Shown here: positions 22,801 through 33,209 of the stretch, piece after piece
Layout of the letters: every line of letters begins with the position of its first letter
Position numbering within the stretch: position 1 is the stretch's first letter
Assembly: GCA_964017065.1 (NCBI GenBank)
Contig: OZ024783.1
Location: 17,893,752-17,957,751, forward strand
Direction: 5' to 3'
Source: Haliclona indistincta
Taxonomy: Eukaryota > Porifera > Demospongiae > Haplosclerida > Chalinidae
DNA: 64,000 nucleotides
Program-made: the position numbers and the translations under genes
The notes under the pieces: generated by a model
Database searches by the model: none
What the model was told of the DNA's origin: nothing
Seen by the model: only the letters and a program-made list of their open reading frames with translations

Positions 22801-23596
22801 CTAGGATTTTTACAAGAGCTGCAATCTAATCCAAAACTGTGGGAGCCATATTTTATGGCAGTGCAAGATCCTCTGAATGCAGGTAATTTTTATAGGGTGA
22901 TTGTTTGTATTGTGGACATCCTGTCAGACATAATTGTCTGTCTAGCTTTGATAGTGGTCACAGCTGAATGGTGTTGGTTTTCACTCAGTGTGAATATCAT
23001 TAACTGCTACTTGAATTGCTGTGGTTTGGCTTGCAACAGCTATTATTGTCTGTGTCTAGTTTACATTATGTGAACTATAGACTATTGTAAAGATTTAGAA
23101 TGAAATTTACCACAGCAATAGCCCTAATTTCAGTATGCTACTGAAGGTGATTAATTTGTGTTCACTACTTCAGAGACTTTAAAACAAGTCTTCAAAATCG
23201 AGTTTTCTACTAAGGGGTCAAACTTAAGAAGTCGAGAGGAACAAGCGTATGTGTTTTTCTGTGATTTCCTGGACGAATGCGATGAAGGTATGCATAGTGA
23301 TTCTTAACGTTTAATAGAAAATGAAATAATAATTGTTTTCATTGTCAGAAAATTCTGAGTGCAAGTTAGAAGATGTTATGATTTTTTTTTCTGGTGCACG
23401 TGCTGTTCCACCGGTTGGATGGGGAGGAGGGGAAGTGCCTACTCTAACATTTCTATACTCACTAGAAGCCAAGTTCCCCACAGCGTCCACATGTGACATC
23501 ACTCTGCGGATACCAACTTCACACAAAGAATACACTGTGTTCAGAGAGCATATGATACTAGCTCTTAAAAGTAATGATGGGTTTGGAATGGTCTAG
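19823..23596 (+). CDS. HECT-type E3 ubiquitin ligase-like protein with C2HC finger, transposon cargo
   Basis: Thirteen exons whose phases all join to exactly 813 codons (812 residues): 19823-19903, 20206-20650, 20705-20946, 21230-21487, 21535-21614, 21665-21730, 21778-21915, 21966-22116, 22166-22309, 22359-22541, 22594-22882, 23174-23287, 23349-23596. N terminus MSLSIDKLSKARRAIEYL; then a Ser/Gly-rich array of 20-residue repeats; a basic segment (GQKRKATVKQE); a UBZ-like C2HC finger (CLTCSMEVPIEKLVEHIKHC, exon 5); an acidic stretch with PYAYD repeats; then a HECT-like region with N-lobe features (DLSGPRREFFRILAQE) and a C-lobe containing FFSGARAVPPVGW and the catalytic Cys context FPTASTCDITLRIP, ending GFGMV. 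This resembles G2E3-like HECT proteins. It could be active in ubiquitin transfer. Assignment of exon 1 is the least certain. Confidence 0.85.
20005..20140 (+). repeat. Tandem duplication in HECT intron 1
   Basis: CTAGGTATTAACTGTAATGA followed by ...CCAAGGTGTT(T/G)TAGCCAAAG and CCTGCCCACTGTTGCA occurs twice in a row (about 70 bp each), the second copy lacking a few bases. It is intronic in the gene model. Confidence 0.8.
20206..20625 (+). repeat. Coding minisatellite: seven 60-bp units in HECT exon 2
   Basis: Unit AGCTGGCCCAAGTCGTGACT plus GGAGTGCTGGAGAGGGCAGC plus AGTGGTAGTGATCGGCAGCG, seven copies with the middle ones identical. All six frames stay open, so frame choice matters. The splice phases of the flanking exons select the frame RAGPSRDWSAGEGSSGSDRQ, a hydrophilic linker typical of disordered regions, instead of the hydrophobic alternatives. 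Copy number is probably variable. Confidence 0.85.
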
Positions 23597-23661
23597 ACCA
23601 TTTTCAATCCGTCATTATTCAGACTGTTGATTTCAAGCCATCATTACATGAAACATCTTTA

Positions 23662-26181
23662 TTATTCATTAACATGGTTGTACAAGTACGATTTGGCAGT
23701 AGAAAATAAACGTAGCATGTGCAACTGAGAAAATGCTTGGTCTTCAAGTCTAGCTAACTGTACTTGCAAATCTTGTCTTTGTTCATCTGTTAGCAATTCT
23801 TCAAGCTCTGGCACAGTCACTGCATCATCATCATCAAGTGCAACAGGACCTTCATAATCTACACCATAGTCATTCCAGTCAGCCTATAAAAATACACAAT
23901 CATCACAGTGTGTCCACCTCATGTACACAATTAGTCTAGCGCGCTATGACCCTCTCCCGCAAAAGAAAAAAAGGGGGCGGGTCAGATGCGGGATAGGGTA
24001 CGTCTAGCCAAACTCGCAAGATGATTAGTTTCATTACCCGAATTTCGGGTAATGTTATTCACGGTATTATTACGTCAACATACTTCCTCTGTCACAGAAT
24101 AAACATGGCGGCCGTTCTTGCATAGTGTAGAAATGCAATCGACACGCTGTGACGAGCTACTACAGTGCAATAACGCCATTGCACGCTCTCTCTGGGCTAT
24201 CAAATCTTGCGCCTCTTCGGAAAGACGTTGTTAGTGCAGTTCTCGGTGGAAGAGAGACTTTCTTCGACTCAGGCGTGGTATGGCAAGTCTCTAGTCTTTA
24301 TGATATTACCACGGGGTGCCTAGTTCACTTTGGAGGCTGTGGGATACGAGCCTGCTGCAAACCGCTTCTGCAAATCGTCGTAGAAGCGCAGTACCTGCAG
24401 ATCGCTGCCATCATTTGTCGTAGCGCGTTTACGTGACAATTGCATTTACGTCTGTTGACGTAATAATACCGTGAATAACATTACCCGAAATTCGGGTAAT
24501 GAAACTAATCATCTTGCGAGTTTGGCTAGACCCTCTACCGCACTTGGCCCCTCCCCTTTTTCTTTCGCGGTAGAGGGTCATAGCGCGCTAGACTAGTACA
24601 CAATATACCATAAACATGTGAGGCAAGTTAGGTCATTCAAGCATATACTGTGTGGATTCCTTGTTATAAATAGGAAGTTTAGGGAATCTTGCAACATTGC
24701 CTAGTTTTGTGTCAAACTGCACCATGGTGCAAGATTCCCTAAAATTCTTGTATACAAATGAAACTAGGTATGAGGGAAAGTGCATAATTGTGGTTAATTA
24801 GCAACTAATCCCAAGGCCCACACACAATGTTTCATGGCTCCACCCATCCACTGAGGCATAACAAGTAATGACAGCACTATAATTATACTCTTATGGTAAC
24901 AGGAATGTTTAGTGACTTGAATGAATGAATATACAATTAACTCACACTTAAGCCAGTGACTGCTTCATCTCCTGGATTCAAATCACTGTATTGTTGTAGG
25001 CCGACAATCCATAACTGGAGGGGAGTTTTGTTTTTTTCCGTCCGTAGAGAATGGTTTGCCCAACCTTGACGAAACATGTCTAAGTGACATTGAATGATAG
25101 GAATGAACACAAAATGAAGGGCATACATATCCCGGACATCTTCGATATTTAGAAGGTTGAGATCTTCGAGAGAATAGAACAGCGAGTAAAAGAAGCTTAT
25201 ACACCCAGCATGAACATCTCTCCACAGTCTCTCAATACGCTGGTTGTGAGTACTCTTGCCAGTAATAGCACTTCCCCTTCCGGGACCACGTTCACTATGA
25301 TTAAGCATGTAACGTACAACCTCAACATTTTCACCTCCTCTGTCCATTCTCACACGTGAAGGAAGGCCAAATTCATCAACTGCTTGCAAAAAAGCATTAA
25401 CCACTGTTGAAGATCGATTATTAGGGCTCACTTTCAAATACGTAATCAAACGGCTATAGCCATCGATGCCACCATGAACAACCAGCCGCCAGCGGATTAA
25501 CTTGTGATGACCATCAATGTGCCAGAGAGCATTTGGTGACTTAACCATGTACTTTCTTCGTTGTAATACTCTTCTGCATCTCTCATGAATACCATCTGGA
25601 TCAACTCTTTTCATGGAATCCCTGATTCGTTGCCGGCAGACTCTGACACCAGCACTTTGCAACCTGCCTTTAACACTCTTTTCACCACAATGAGGAAAAA
25701 AATTAGTGATTTCTTTAACAGCTGAATCCAATTGTGCATCACTAACATACACGCTCCAGTGGCTGAGACCAAACTTTTTCATTCTACGCTCTATTGTTCT
25801 CCTACTACATCCAAGTATGCCACTAATATCCTTTGTACGAAAACCATTTTCAACAAGGTAACTCAACTGCTCTACATCAAGATCTAACTGAGGTCGTCCA
25901 ACGCTTCTTTGCACCCTTTCTTGTTCAGTCTCGTGTACCACAACATGAGCAAGACAGCGAATAGCATCTATGCAATCATCATGGCCATTTCCGGGACCAC
26001 CCAGTAGTAACACAGCATATTGCAAAACTTGTTCCATAAGGCTTACAATATCTTCTTCTACATCTGGCTCCAACCCTTCTTCTTCTTCACAACAATGCCT
26101 AACGTAGGCAATCACATGTTCTGCAAACTCGTAAAAAACTTGTAATTCGTCTTCTAAGTCTTGATCCTGGCCACCTGCCAT
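23662..26181 (-). CDS. DDE integrase-core transposase of the 12.5 kb element
   Basis: Two exons: 24946-26181 (start [19 protein letters not shown]) and 23662-23883 ([20 protein letters not shown] ... YLYNHVNE, stop), joined in phase 0 to 485 residues. The polyadenylation signal AATAAA overlaps the stop (complement of 23658-23663). Domains: acidic N region; helix-turn-helix at about 95-140 ([33 protein letters not shown]); retroviral-type integrase core with Asp223 (WHIDGHHK), Asp280 (RMDRGGEN) and Glu317 ([10 protein letters not shown]), a DD36E spacing; and a conserved C-terminal PLQLWI motif. The intron holds a TA-flanked palindrome (23934-24593). The gene is convergent with the HECT gene; their 3' ends are only about 65 bp apart. 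All catalytic residues are intact, so the element may have been recently active. Confidence 0.88.
23934..24593. mobile_element. 660-bp palindromic MITE with TA target duplication
   Basis: Arms of about 150 bp starting GTCTAGCGCGCTATGACCCT and containing CATTACCCGAATTTCGGGTA, mirrored at 24435-24593. Flanked by TA on both sides (23932-23933, 24594-24595), which is the target of Tc1/mariner-like elements. It sits in the intron of the DDE transposase gene. The loop contains a promoter-like CATGGCGGCCG stretch but no recognised gene. Confidence 0.8.
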
Positions 26182-26392
26182 AATGGAATGTCACGTGACA
26201 ATGCACGTGACACAACATGCTCCCAAATTAATTAACGTTTTGTAGGCGTGGTCAAGAGAGCAGTGTTCGAGTGCTAGCGCTGCTGCGCTGAGAGCTAGAG
26301 CTAGCTAGAGAGCTCAGGAGCTAGAGTAGTCAGGCGTTTTACATCACGTTTTTAGTAGATTCATAACTGATACTGCAATCTGATCGGATTGC
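26182..26392. other. Upstream region of the DDE transposase gene
   Basis: Divergent of the transposase start. It contains GTAGGCGTGGTC, whose complement appears close to the right end of the element (about 31838-31850), so it may be the original subterminal promoter region. AGCT-rich tract at 26284-26330. Confidence 0.4.
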
Positions 26393-27380
26393 AACAATCA
26401 TAACTTGTGTTTGTATATACATTATACTGTCTGTTTATCAGCCAGAACACAACATATTTCTCTCACACACCTATCACACACAATCTCTCAGTTGTGCTAG
26501 CATGTCAATCATTCAGTGATACAATGCATGGGTTGCTATGGTGATGATGACAATCTCAACAAATAATATTTCTATGCACCTTGTATCGTACGTGTTTTGT
26601 GTCACTCTAATCCGTATCACTTGTCTAGTAACTTATTGACTCTACCATAGATGATACTATGTAACCAGTGTTAGAAACAGTCATACTCTTCCAGTGTATT
26701 ATGTGATGTCATGTTTTGCTGGATAGAGCTGTTCTCAGCACGATTATCAGCTAGTGTGTATTATGATTTTCTGAGACAAGGCACAGAATGCATACAGTGT
26801 ATTTGTCCATGATTACTGTTCTAAGTATATTGTGTTTGATGTTTAGCAAAGGACAACGGAGGAGAGTTAGTTTGAGTACATTCACTCCATTGTCTGCTTT
26901 GTTTATTATGTAGCCAAGGGACTGATGTTCGTATGTGCATTAATGTTTGTTTAATTTTGTGCAATGCCTTGACAGTCTCTGTATGTGAGTGTAAAGCTGT
27001 TCTCCAGCTCTGTGTTTTATGAACCTATTCATCGCGTCACACACTGTTGTGACTGTACATGTGTGTCAGTCACTCATTTTCAACTGTTTAAGAGCAGATT
27101 TTTTGCTATTACTTGTCGTTGTGTGCAGGTTATGAATTATTATTTTTCCCTCTCTTCACACAACACAGGAGGCTGAGCTGTCTGTCGTCAGATATTATGC
27201 ATGATTACCATCTGATGGGTGTATTACATAAACCTGATAAAGACTATGTTGCTGTGACTTTTATTGATTGTTAATCTGTTCAATGATTGTGTTTTAGTCA
27301 TAAAATGATTTCAAAAGTACACAAGCCATGGCATGGTACTACTGCAGACTAGAGTTAATAACCAGCTTGCAGGTCAGTGA
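26393..27380 (+). repeat. Left arm of a long inverted repeat inside the 12.5 kb element
   Basis: Pairs with 30070-31560 in inverted orientation. Matched blocks include ATCATAACTTGTGTTTGTA with ATACTGTCTG, CAATGCATGGGTTGCTATGG, GTTTTGCTGGATAGAGCTGT, and CAAGCCATGGCATGGTACTA near the inner end. Arms are diverged by several percent with indels. No gene recognised in the arm. Confidence 0.75.
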
Positions 27381-28522
27381 GCGGATTGCTACTGACAACT
27401 GCACAATGTGATATCACAAATATAATAGGGACGAGGACATACACAGCAGCACTATTATGATTGTATAGTATTCCACTGCTATTGTAAATTGATCCACAGC
27501 TGCACATGCTGCATGCACGAGGATGTTCCACTACAACTATGGTCTGCATGCATGCACTATGAAAATTTCGACTCATGATCACTGCTGTTGCCAGCCTAAA
27601 AATACTGCTGCAGAGCACCATTTCGGGTATACAGCCGGGTCACCTGCAGTCATAGGTGCACTGTGAAAGTAAGGATTTCACTGTTGCTAGCCTGATTCCA
27701 TTTTACATAGAAATATCGCTAAAACCATGATTTAGAGCTCGCCGGTTGACATTCACTATGAAGTATGGTTTAGAATTTCACTGCTATTGCTAGTCTGATA
27801 CCACTGCAGAGAGGGATTTCACCAAAATCATGCAGGGCCTTGCCTAAAGCTCGCCTCAGCGTGCGCTGTATGAGTCTAAGGTGCACCATGTACATCTATT
27901 AGTAACTGTTGCTATTGTCGGCTATCACTACACCTGGCCTGCAGAGAGGCTCCATGTGCATGCAATTCACAAACTAGCTAGGGGCTATAATGCCAGTAAC
28001 ATAATGCCCATAATTATAGCTCACTATTGTAGAATGCACTGAGCTCGTGCCTATACCCACACAGTACAGTGTAGTGGCTAAACCCTAAACCCTGACATAT
28101 AGACCGGTTTAGGCTATGTGCTAACAAGGATTATCATTATATTTATTATATAGTGCTTGCAATTCAGAACGACTATACAGCTGGTGAGGTGACCTGTAGA
28201 ATCTAGTTTAATAATTTCTCTACATCAGGCTGACAACAGTGCACTGTGCTGCTGGTGATAATGTCCCCGCTACTATGCTGCTAGTAATAATCTGTGCTGC
28301 TATAGTAATAATGTATCTACTATTGTGCTGATATATCTAGTAATAGTGTGTCTCTACTATTGTCTGCTATCTAGTATAATAGTGTCTCCACAACTGTGCT
28401 GCACTGGGCAGCTCTATATATTCTATAGTTAGTGGAACTTCTCTCTGCAGTGGATCAAGATCACATTACAGTAACAGAGTGTAATGTTGTGCTAGTATAC
28501 TATGTAACTGATGTAAATCCAC
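27381..28522. other. Non-coding interior between inverted arm and LINE fragment
   Basis: AT-rich sequence with many short imperfect repeats of CACTGCTATTGCTAG-type and GTGCTGCT-type phrases. I see no gene and no known element. Confidence 0.35.
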
Positions 28523-30105
28523 CATATTATTATTATTATTATTATTATTATTAAAAGATTTACAACAATAATACACATGAAGGAAGATAAATTCAAGTTT
28601 GAGGTATACTAGGATAAGTGATTTATTGTTGAGGGCTATCACCATACTTGTTGGTGTAGCCATCTAAATAGAAACACAAGATGAACACGGACAGACAAAA
28701 TGATAAGTACAGATTAAATCAGGATTGAATGAATCAAAAAATTGTTCCCATAGGAATGATACAATAGTACGCTTCAAAGAGAAGAAAGAGGCTGTGTTTA
28801 TGTCCAAATGAGGAAGTTTGTTCCATAAGCGAGCGATTCGATTAAAGTAGAAATGTCTGGTTGTGGTAAAACGGGAGATGTTATGATTGAGTTTACTAGC
28901 ATGTGCCGCTCTAGTAGATGAGTTAGAGAAAGATATGAAAGAAGCCAAGTCAAAATTATCAGCGGTTCTTTGATATGCTTGATTAAATAAAGATTATCAA
29001 GTAGTTCATACCATCTCATAGGTGGAAACAGGTGGAGTTTGATGAGTCTGGTTTTGTAGTTGGAACTGTAATCATTTAAGATGAACTTAGTGGCTCTTCT
29101 TTGAACTCTTTCCAAACATACTATGTCTTTAATCAAAAGTGGCCTCCAAAGCTGGGAGCAATAAGAAAGTTTACTACGGACCAAGGTTAGATATAGATTG
29201 AGACGCACTGTAGTAGTGGATGTGTTAGTAGAGATGGTTCTACGAATCAAGTGTAATGACCTGTAGGCTGATGCACATATATTGCCAAAGTGTTCTGACC
29301 AAGATAGGCTACTAGTTGTTGTAACACCAAGATCTTTGTGACTATGAACAGTCGAATTGCTTGACCATTGACAGTATATGTTGATGATGGTGAAGAGAGA
29401 AGCGTATATTGCTGCACATTTAATTTCTTACTGTTTAGAGAGAGTTTCCATTTTGAACACCATGAGTGAAGTGTATCAAGGTCTTGTTGGATATGGGTGG
29501 TCTTTGAACATCGGTCAATTACTTCCATAAACTTGGTGTCATCAGCAAACAGGTAAGATGTGCTATAAGAGATTATATTAGGGATATCATTTACATAGAG
29601 AAGAAATAATAAAGGACCTAAGACACTGCCTTGTGGAACGCCTGATTTAACAGGAAGGACAGAAGATGAGGAACCTTCAACATAAACAAAGTGAGTACGG
29701 TTTGAAAGGTAAGACTGAAACCAACTGACCAGTTATTCCATGAGCCCACAGTTTGAAAAGTAGTTCAGGATGTGGTATAGAGTCAAATGCTTTTCGAAAG
29801 TCTAAAAATATGACGTCACAGGGAATTCTGCGGTCAACAGAGGAGAAAATTTCGGAGTAGAAGGATAGGAGCTGGTTTACAGATGACCTTTTCCTTAAGA
29901 AACCAAATTGTTGTGAAGAAACTTGTGGAATAACAAAATCAATGATTTTATCATAGATGATAGTTTCCAGAAGTTTTGCAAAGAAGTGAAATTGGACGAT
30001 AGTTTCGGACATCAGAAGGATCAGAACCTTTCGTCGCATGATGCATGTGTCGTCACTGCAGTGGTCTAGCAATCTCACTGACCTGCATGCTACAAGCTAG
30101 TTACA
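28523..30105 (-). pseudogene. 5'-truncated non-LTR retrotransposon (LINE) reverse transcriptase fragment
   Basis: Minus-strand reverse transcriptase in several frames: KLLETIIYDKIIDFVIPQVS, SQQFGFLRKRSSVNQLL, FLDFRKAFDSIPHPELLFKL (RT domain, the FxKAFD block), a further segment with PQGSVLGPL and a FADDT box near 29530-29620, then the downstream SKLSYCSQLWRPL / ERVQRRATKFIL region typical of CR1/Jockey-like ORF2 C termini. Frameshifts and stops make it dead. The 3' tail is an (AAT)n run (complement of 28527-28553), as many LINEs have. It sits in the loop between the inverted arms. Confidence 0.8.
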
Positions 30106-31560
30106 ATAATGATAGTACCATGCCATGGCTTGAGTACTTTGAGTACATACTTTTATAATCATCATTATGACTGAAACACAATCATTCAACAGATGAACAA
30201 ATAATTATTAATGATAATAAAATCATTGTCACATAGTATGTGTGTCTTCAGTTCTTGACACTTGTCAGCATAATACACGTTCATCTGATGATAGCTCCTG
30301 TGTTATGAAGAAAGGAAAATAATTTATTCACCTCATACTGTCACTATAATGATGGCAACTAATAACACAACAATTATAGTACTATGGCATACAGTGAAGA
30401 AGCGCTTCCAAATCAAGCGACCAACTACAACACATTATCAACTCTTTAGAATAAACATCACCATTACTTAGAGACAGACACAAGCATGTACAGTGTGTGA
30501 CGGGAGTAGTAATCACTGAGCACAATAAAACACTTAGCAATACTATGTAAACCGGGATTATAAACAGAGATGTGCAGATAGATGTTTCAATAATGTGACA
30601 TCATAATACAAATGCACAATTATATAGTGCTAATACAATCAAACAAGAATAATGGAAAGTTACTAGCTATTAGACAAATATTTAGTAGCTATAAACAGCC
30701 TCCATAGAGGGGTTGTTTTAGGCGGAGTGTTGACGTCACATCATTTTGGCGGCAATTTTGAATTACAACTTAGTAAACACACTAGCTGATAATCGTGCTG
30801 AGAACAGCTCTATCCAGCAAAACATGACGTCACATAATACACTGGAAGAGTATGACTGTTTCTAACACTGGTTACATAGTATCATCTATGGTGGTAGAGT
30901 CAATAAGTTACTAGACAAGTGATACGGATTAGAGTGACACAAAACACGAGACAAGGTGCATAGAAATATTATTTGAGATTGCCGTCATCACCATAGCAAC
31001 CCATGCATTGTATCAGTGAATGATTGACATGTTAGCACAACTGAGGTAATGTAAGAGATTGTGTGGAATAGGTGTGAGAGAAATATGTGTGTTCCGGCTG
31101 ATAAACAGATCTGAGACATAATTTTAAGCTACCCATAGGTCTGCTTACATGTAACTGACAGAGCCACAGGTTAATACTATCACACAGAGACACGTACAGG
31201 CACTTACAGTAGTTATAATGCTGAATGCATGCTATATCATGAGCCTATCATCTAACAGAGGCAGCTAACAGAGACGTACTTGCAGCACACACATACTCGC
31301 AGCACCTGATCGATCACTAGTGTATAGACCATGCCCACAAGTCCACAACGTGAGAGGAAAGCACGGAGATTCAATTGGTGCATCATAATACTTTTTTCAA
31401 GCTATACAAAAGGAAGGAGAATTTGCAAGGAAGAAAGATTGGCAGTTTTTTCACTACATGTACATATAAAGACACAAAAGTACTCTGAATTGGATCTATA
31501 CTGCCCACACAGCGCAACATGACCAGACAGTATAATATGTACAAACACAAGTTATGATAC
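30070..31560 (-). repeat. Right arm of the long inverted repeat
   Basis: Inverted partner of 26393-27380. It is longer because of about 400 bp (31110-31510) that has no counterpart in the left arm, either an insertion here or a deletion there. Confidence 0.75.
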
Positions 31561-31988
31561 TAACCCGACAGTCAGTGCAATGCGCACGTAGCTAGCCTGA
31601 CAATACAACTGTTGAAAACGCGCTATTACTCACATCAGTCAGGCTCTGAGTAGTGTCAGCTCGCTGTCATAGCCAGAGAAACAGATACAAACATTGTGCT
31701 CTCCATATCATCTAGTCAGGTAGGCTTATCTCTATCCATCTCGATAGTCTAGTAGCCTTGATCAAGTAGCAACACTGCACTGACTGAGGTCGCCATTTTA
31801 CTTGACCGCGCCTCTACAGACACGCCCTATAGCCGTCGACCACGCCTACAATTTTGAATTTGGCGCACAAAATGACAATAATCGATTAGCAAATCGATTT
31901 GCGAATCGATTATCGCAAGCAAAATTGATTTTGATTATTACTAGCGGTTGCTGCTACTTTTGTCGCATTTGGCGTTCCATAGTGTGAC

Positions 31989-32170
31989 TATGGAGCGCCA
32001 AATGGGACAGAATTCGAGTTTATTTTCCGATCGATTCGATCGTCGATTTTTGATCTTCGATTCGATTGTCGTTCTTCAATTCAATCGCAGATTATCGATT
32101 TTTGATCCGTTTGATTCGATTGTCGATCTTCGATTATCCATTTTTGATCTAGGATTCGGTCGCCGATTTT
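31989..32170 (+). mobile_element. End of a second, related transposon adjoining the 12.5 kb element
   Basis: Begins TATGGAGCGCCAAATGGGAC, differing at two positions from the 12.5 kb element's terminus, and is followed by repeated TCGATTTTTGATC phrases. The same start occurs at about 47535. The big transposon therefore inserted one base outside the tip of an older relative. The other end of this relative was not found in the window. Confidence 0.6.
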
Positions 32171-32618
32171 TGCACTAGGCAGCAAACTAAGCGCCGTTTA
32201 TCACGCTATTTGTATGTTTGCGCCATTTCGGGTGGCTTGCTGGTACAAGAACGGTGCCTATTTTCCCTCCGGGTAAGTCGTAATCAAAAGGGGTTTCGGT
32301 GCATAATGTGAATTCTTATTCCCAGTACACACCTCTACCTCGGTTTAGACCACAGCTAAGCGATGTTGACCAATCAGGAAGCGTAGCTGTGGGTCTCTGA
32401 GCTCATAATGGAATCCCGCCACTGCCACGACCTCATACGATCCCCGGCACCACACGGGACAGATTACGGTTTTGTGCGCTGAGTTCTATTGAATAATTTT
32501 AACAGCGCTCGCGTGTCTTTACTCGTCGTTCGCGTCGTTTCTATTTGCTATTGCTAGCGCTATGGTCTAAATTACTTAGACAGCGCATCCAATCGGATCT
32601 ACGTGGTGTAGAAGCCCT
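32171..32618 (+). repeat. Duplicated non-coding segment (partner 42110-42580)
   Basis: Closely matches 42110-42580 (GCACTAGGCAGCAAACTAAG, CAGCTAAGCGATGTTGACCA, CCGGCACCACACGG). It belongs to the large unit downstream of copies B and D. No gene recognised. Confidence 0.7.
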
Positions 32619-33209
32619 TAGCCTCGTCCCCAGGCTCTCTGTTCCGTCAGAGAGCCTGGTCTCTAATCTCACGTGAGCGCACCCAAAAAAGTGCAAATAT
32701 TAATGAGCGTGGGTGTAATAAACCGCACGCCCACGATGCTTGATGTTAGTTTCAATGCCATAAAAACGTGTGTGTGGCGTAGCTTTCCAAGTCTCTTTGT
32801 GCTGGACATCGGACAAGCTTCCTTGATGAAGCCTTTGACGACTAGGTCATTGTACGTACGGTGAGGAAAGTGTAGCTCGATATCGTCCTTCAGCGTCTGG
32901 TACTTTACCCGTTTCGACGGAGTAGGAACATCCCCAGTAGCTGCTTCCTCATAGTGGCTCTTTAGCCATTTAGATTCATCTGTGGGCTCCGCGGCCATCC
33001 CGAACGTGATGCTACAGACCTTGATCGCCTCTGACAGCAAGACTGTGACGAACGCTACGCATGTGCGTGGGCAGGTTGGGTCGAGAGCGTTGATCGTGCC
33101 CACGCACACTAATCACCTGTCTACCACCTGTCTACCCCACGTGAGATTAGAGACCAGGCTCCCTGAAGGAACAAAATTCCGAGAGGGGTGGAGCCTGGGG
33201 ACGAGGCTA
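32619..33209. mobile_element. TAGCCTCG-family element 1 (MULE-like), 591 bp
   Basis: Inverted ends TAGCCTCGTCCCCAGGCTC at 32619 and its complement ending at 33209, with an inner match CTAATCTCACGTG / CACGTGAGATTAG. Flanks GAAGCCCT on both sides (32611-32618, 33210-33217); the paralogous site at about 42573 reads GTAGAAGCCCTCACGCC without insert. It encloses a minus-strand open frame at 32669-33109. Confidence 0.9.
32669..33109 (-). pseudogene. Open frame captured in the TAGCCTCG element 1
   Basis: 146-codon open frame. The part from MAAEPTDESKWLKSHYEEA to KRLGKLRHTHVFMALKL looks like a real protein segment: KWLKSHYEEA, VPTPSKRVKYQTLKDDIEL, and STKRLGKLRHTHVF are faintly reminiscent of an RFX-type winged-helix (W-L-x3-Y-E, then RRLG). 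I consider this a captured gene fragment, not an element gene, because other members of the family carry unrelated fragments. Identity is uncertain. Confidence 0.4.

Larger units (their letters stand above)
19493..31981. mobile_element. 12.5 kb DNA transposon (IS3EU-like) with HECT ligase and DDE transposase genes
   Basis: Inverted ends of about 80 bp: both begin TATGGAACGCCAAATGCGAC and stay alike through AGCAGCAACCG, TAGTAATAATCAAAATC and GCGATAATCGATTC with few mismatches. The 6-bp target duplication GTGTGA is perfect (19487-19492, 31982-31987). An uninterrupted version of the target, CAGCTGTGTGACTATGGAGC, is present at about 47525-47544. Inside are two convergent spliced genes, HECT-type (+, 19823-23596) and DDE integrase-type (-, 23662-26181), plus secondary insertions: a TA-flanked palindrome, long inverted arms and a LINE fragment. 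A 6-bp duplication, TA-starting ends and an integrase-core transposase fit the IS3EU superfamily as I recall it; a HECT gene as cargo is the notable part. Confidence 0.88.

Noticed and set aside
24149..24436. Small gene in the loop of the TA-flanked palindrome
   Set aside because: No similarity, lies wholly within a MITE loop in an intron, and the frame has no supporting splice or signal features.
26393..31560. LTR pair around the LINE fragment
   Set aside because: The matching arms are inverted, not direct, and there is no primer-binding site.
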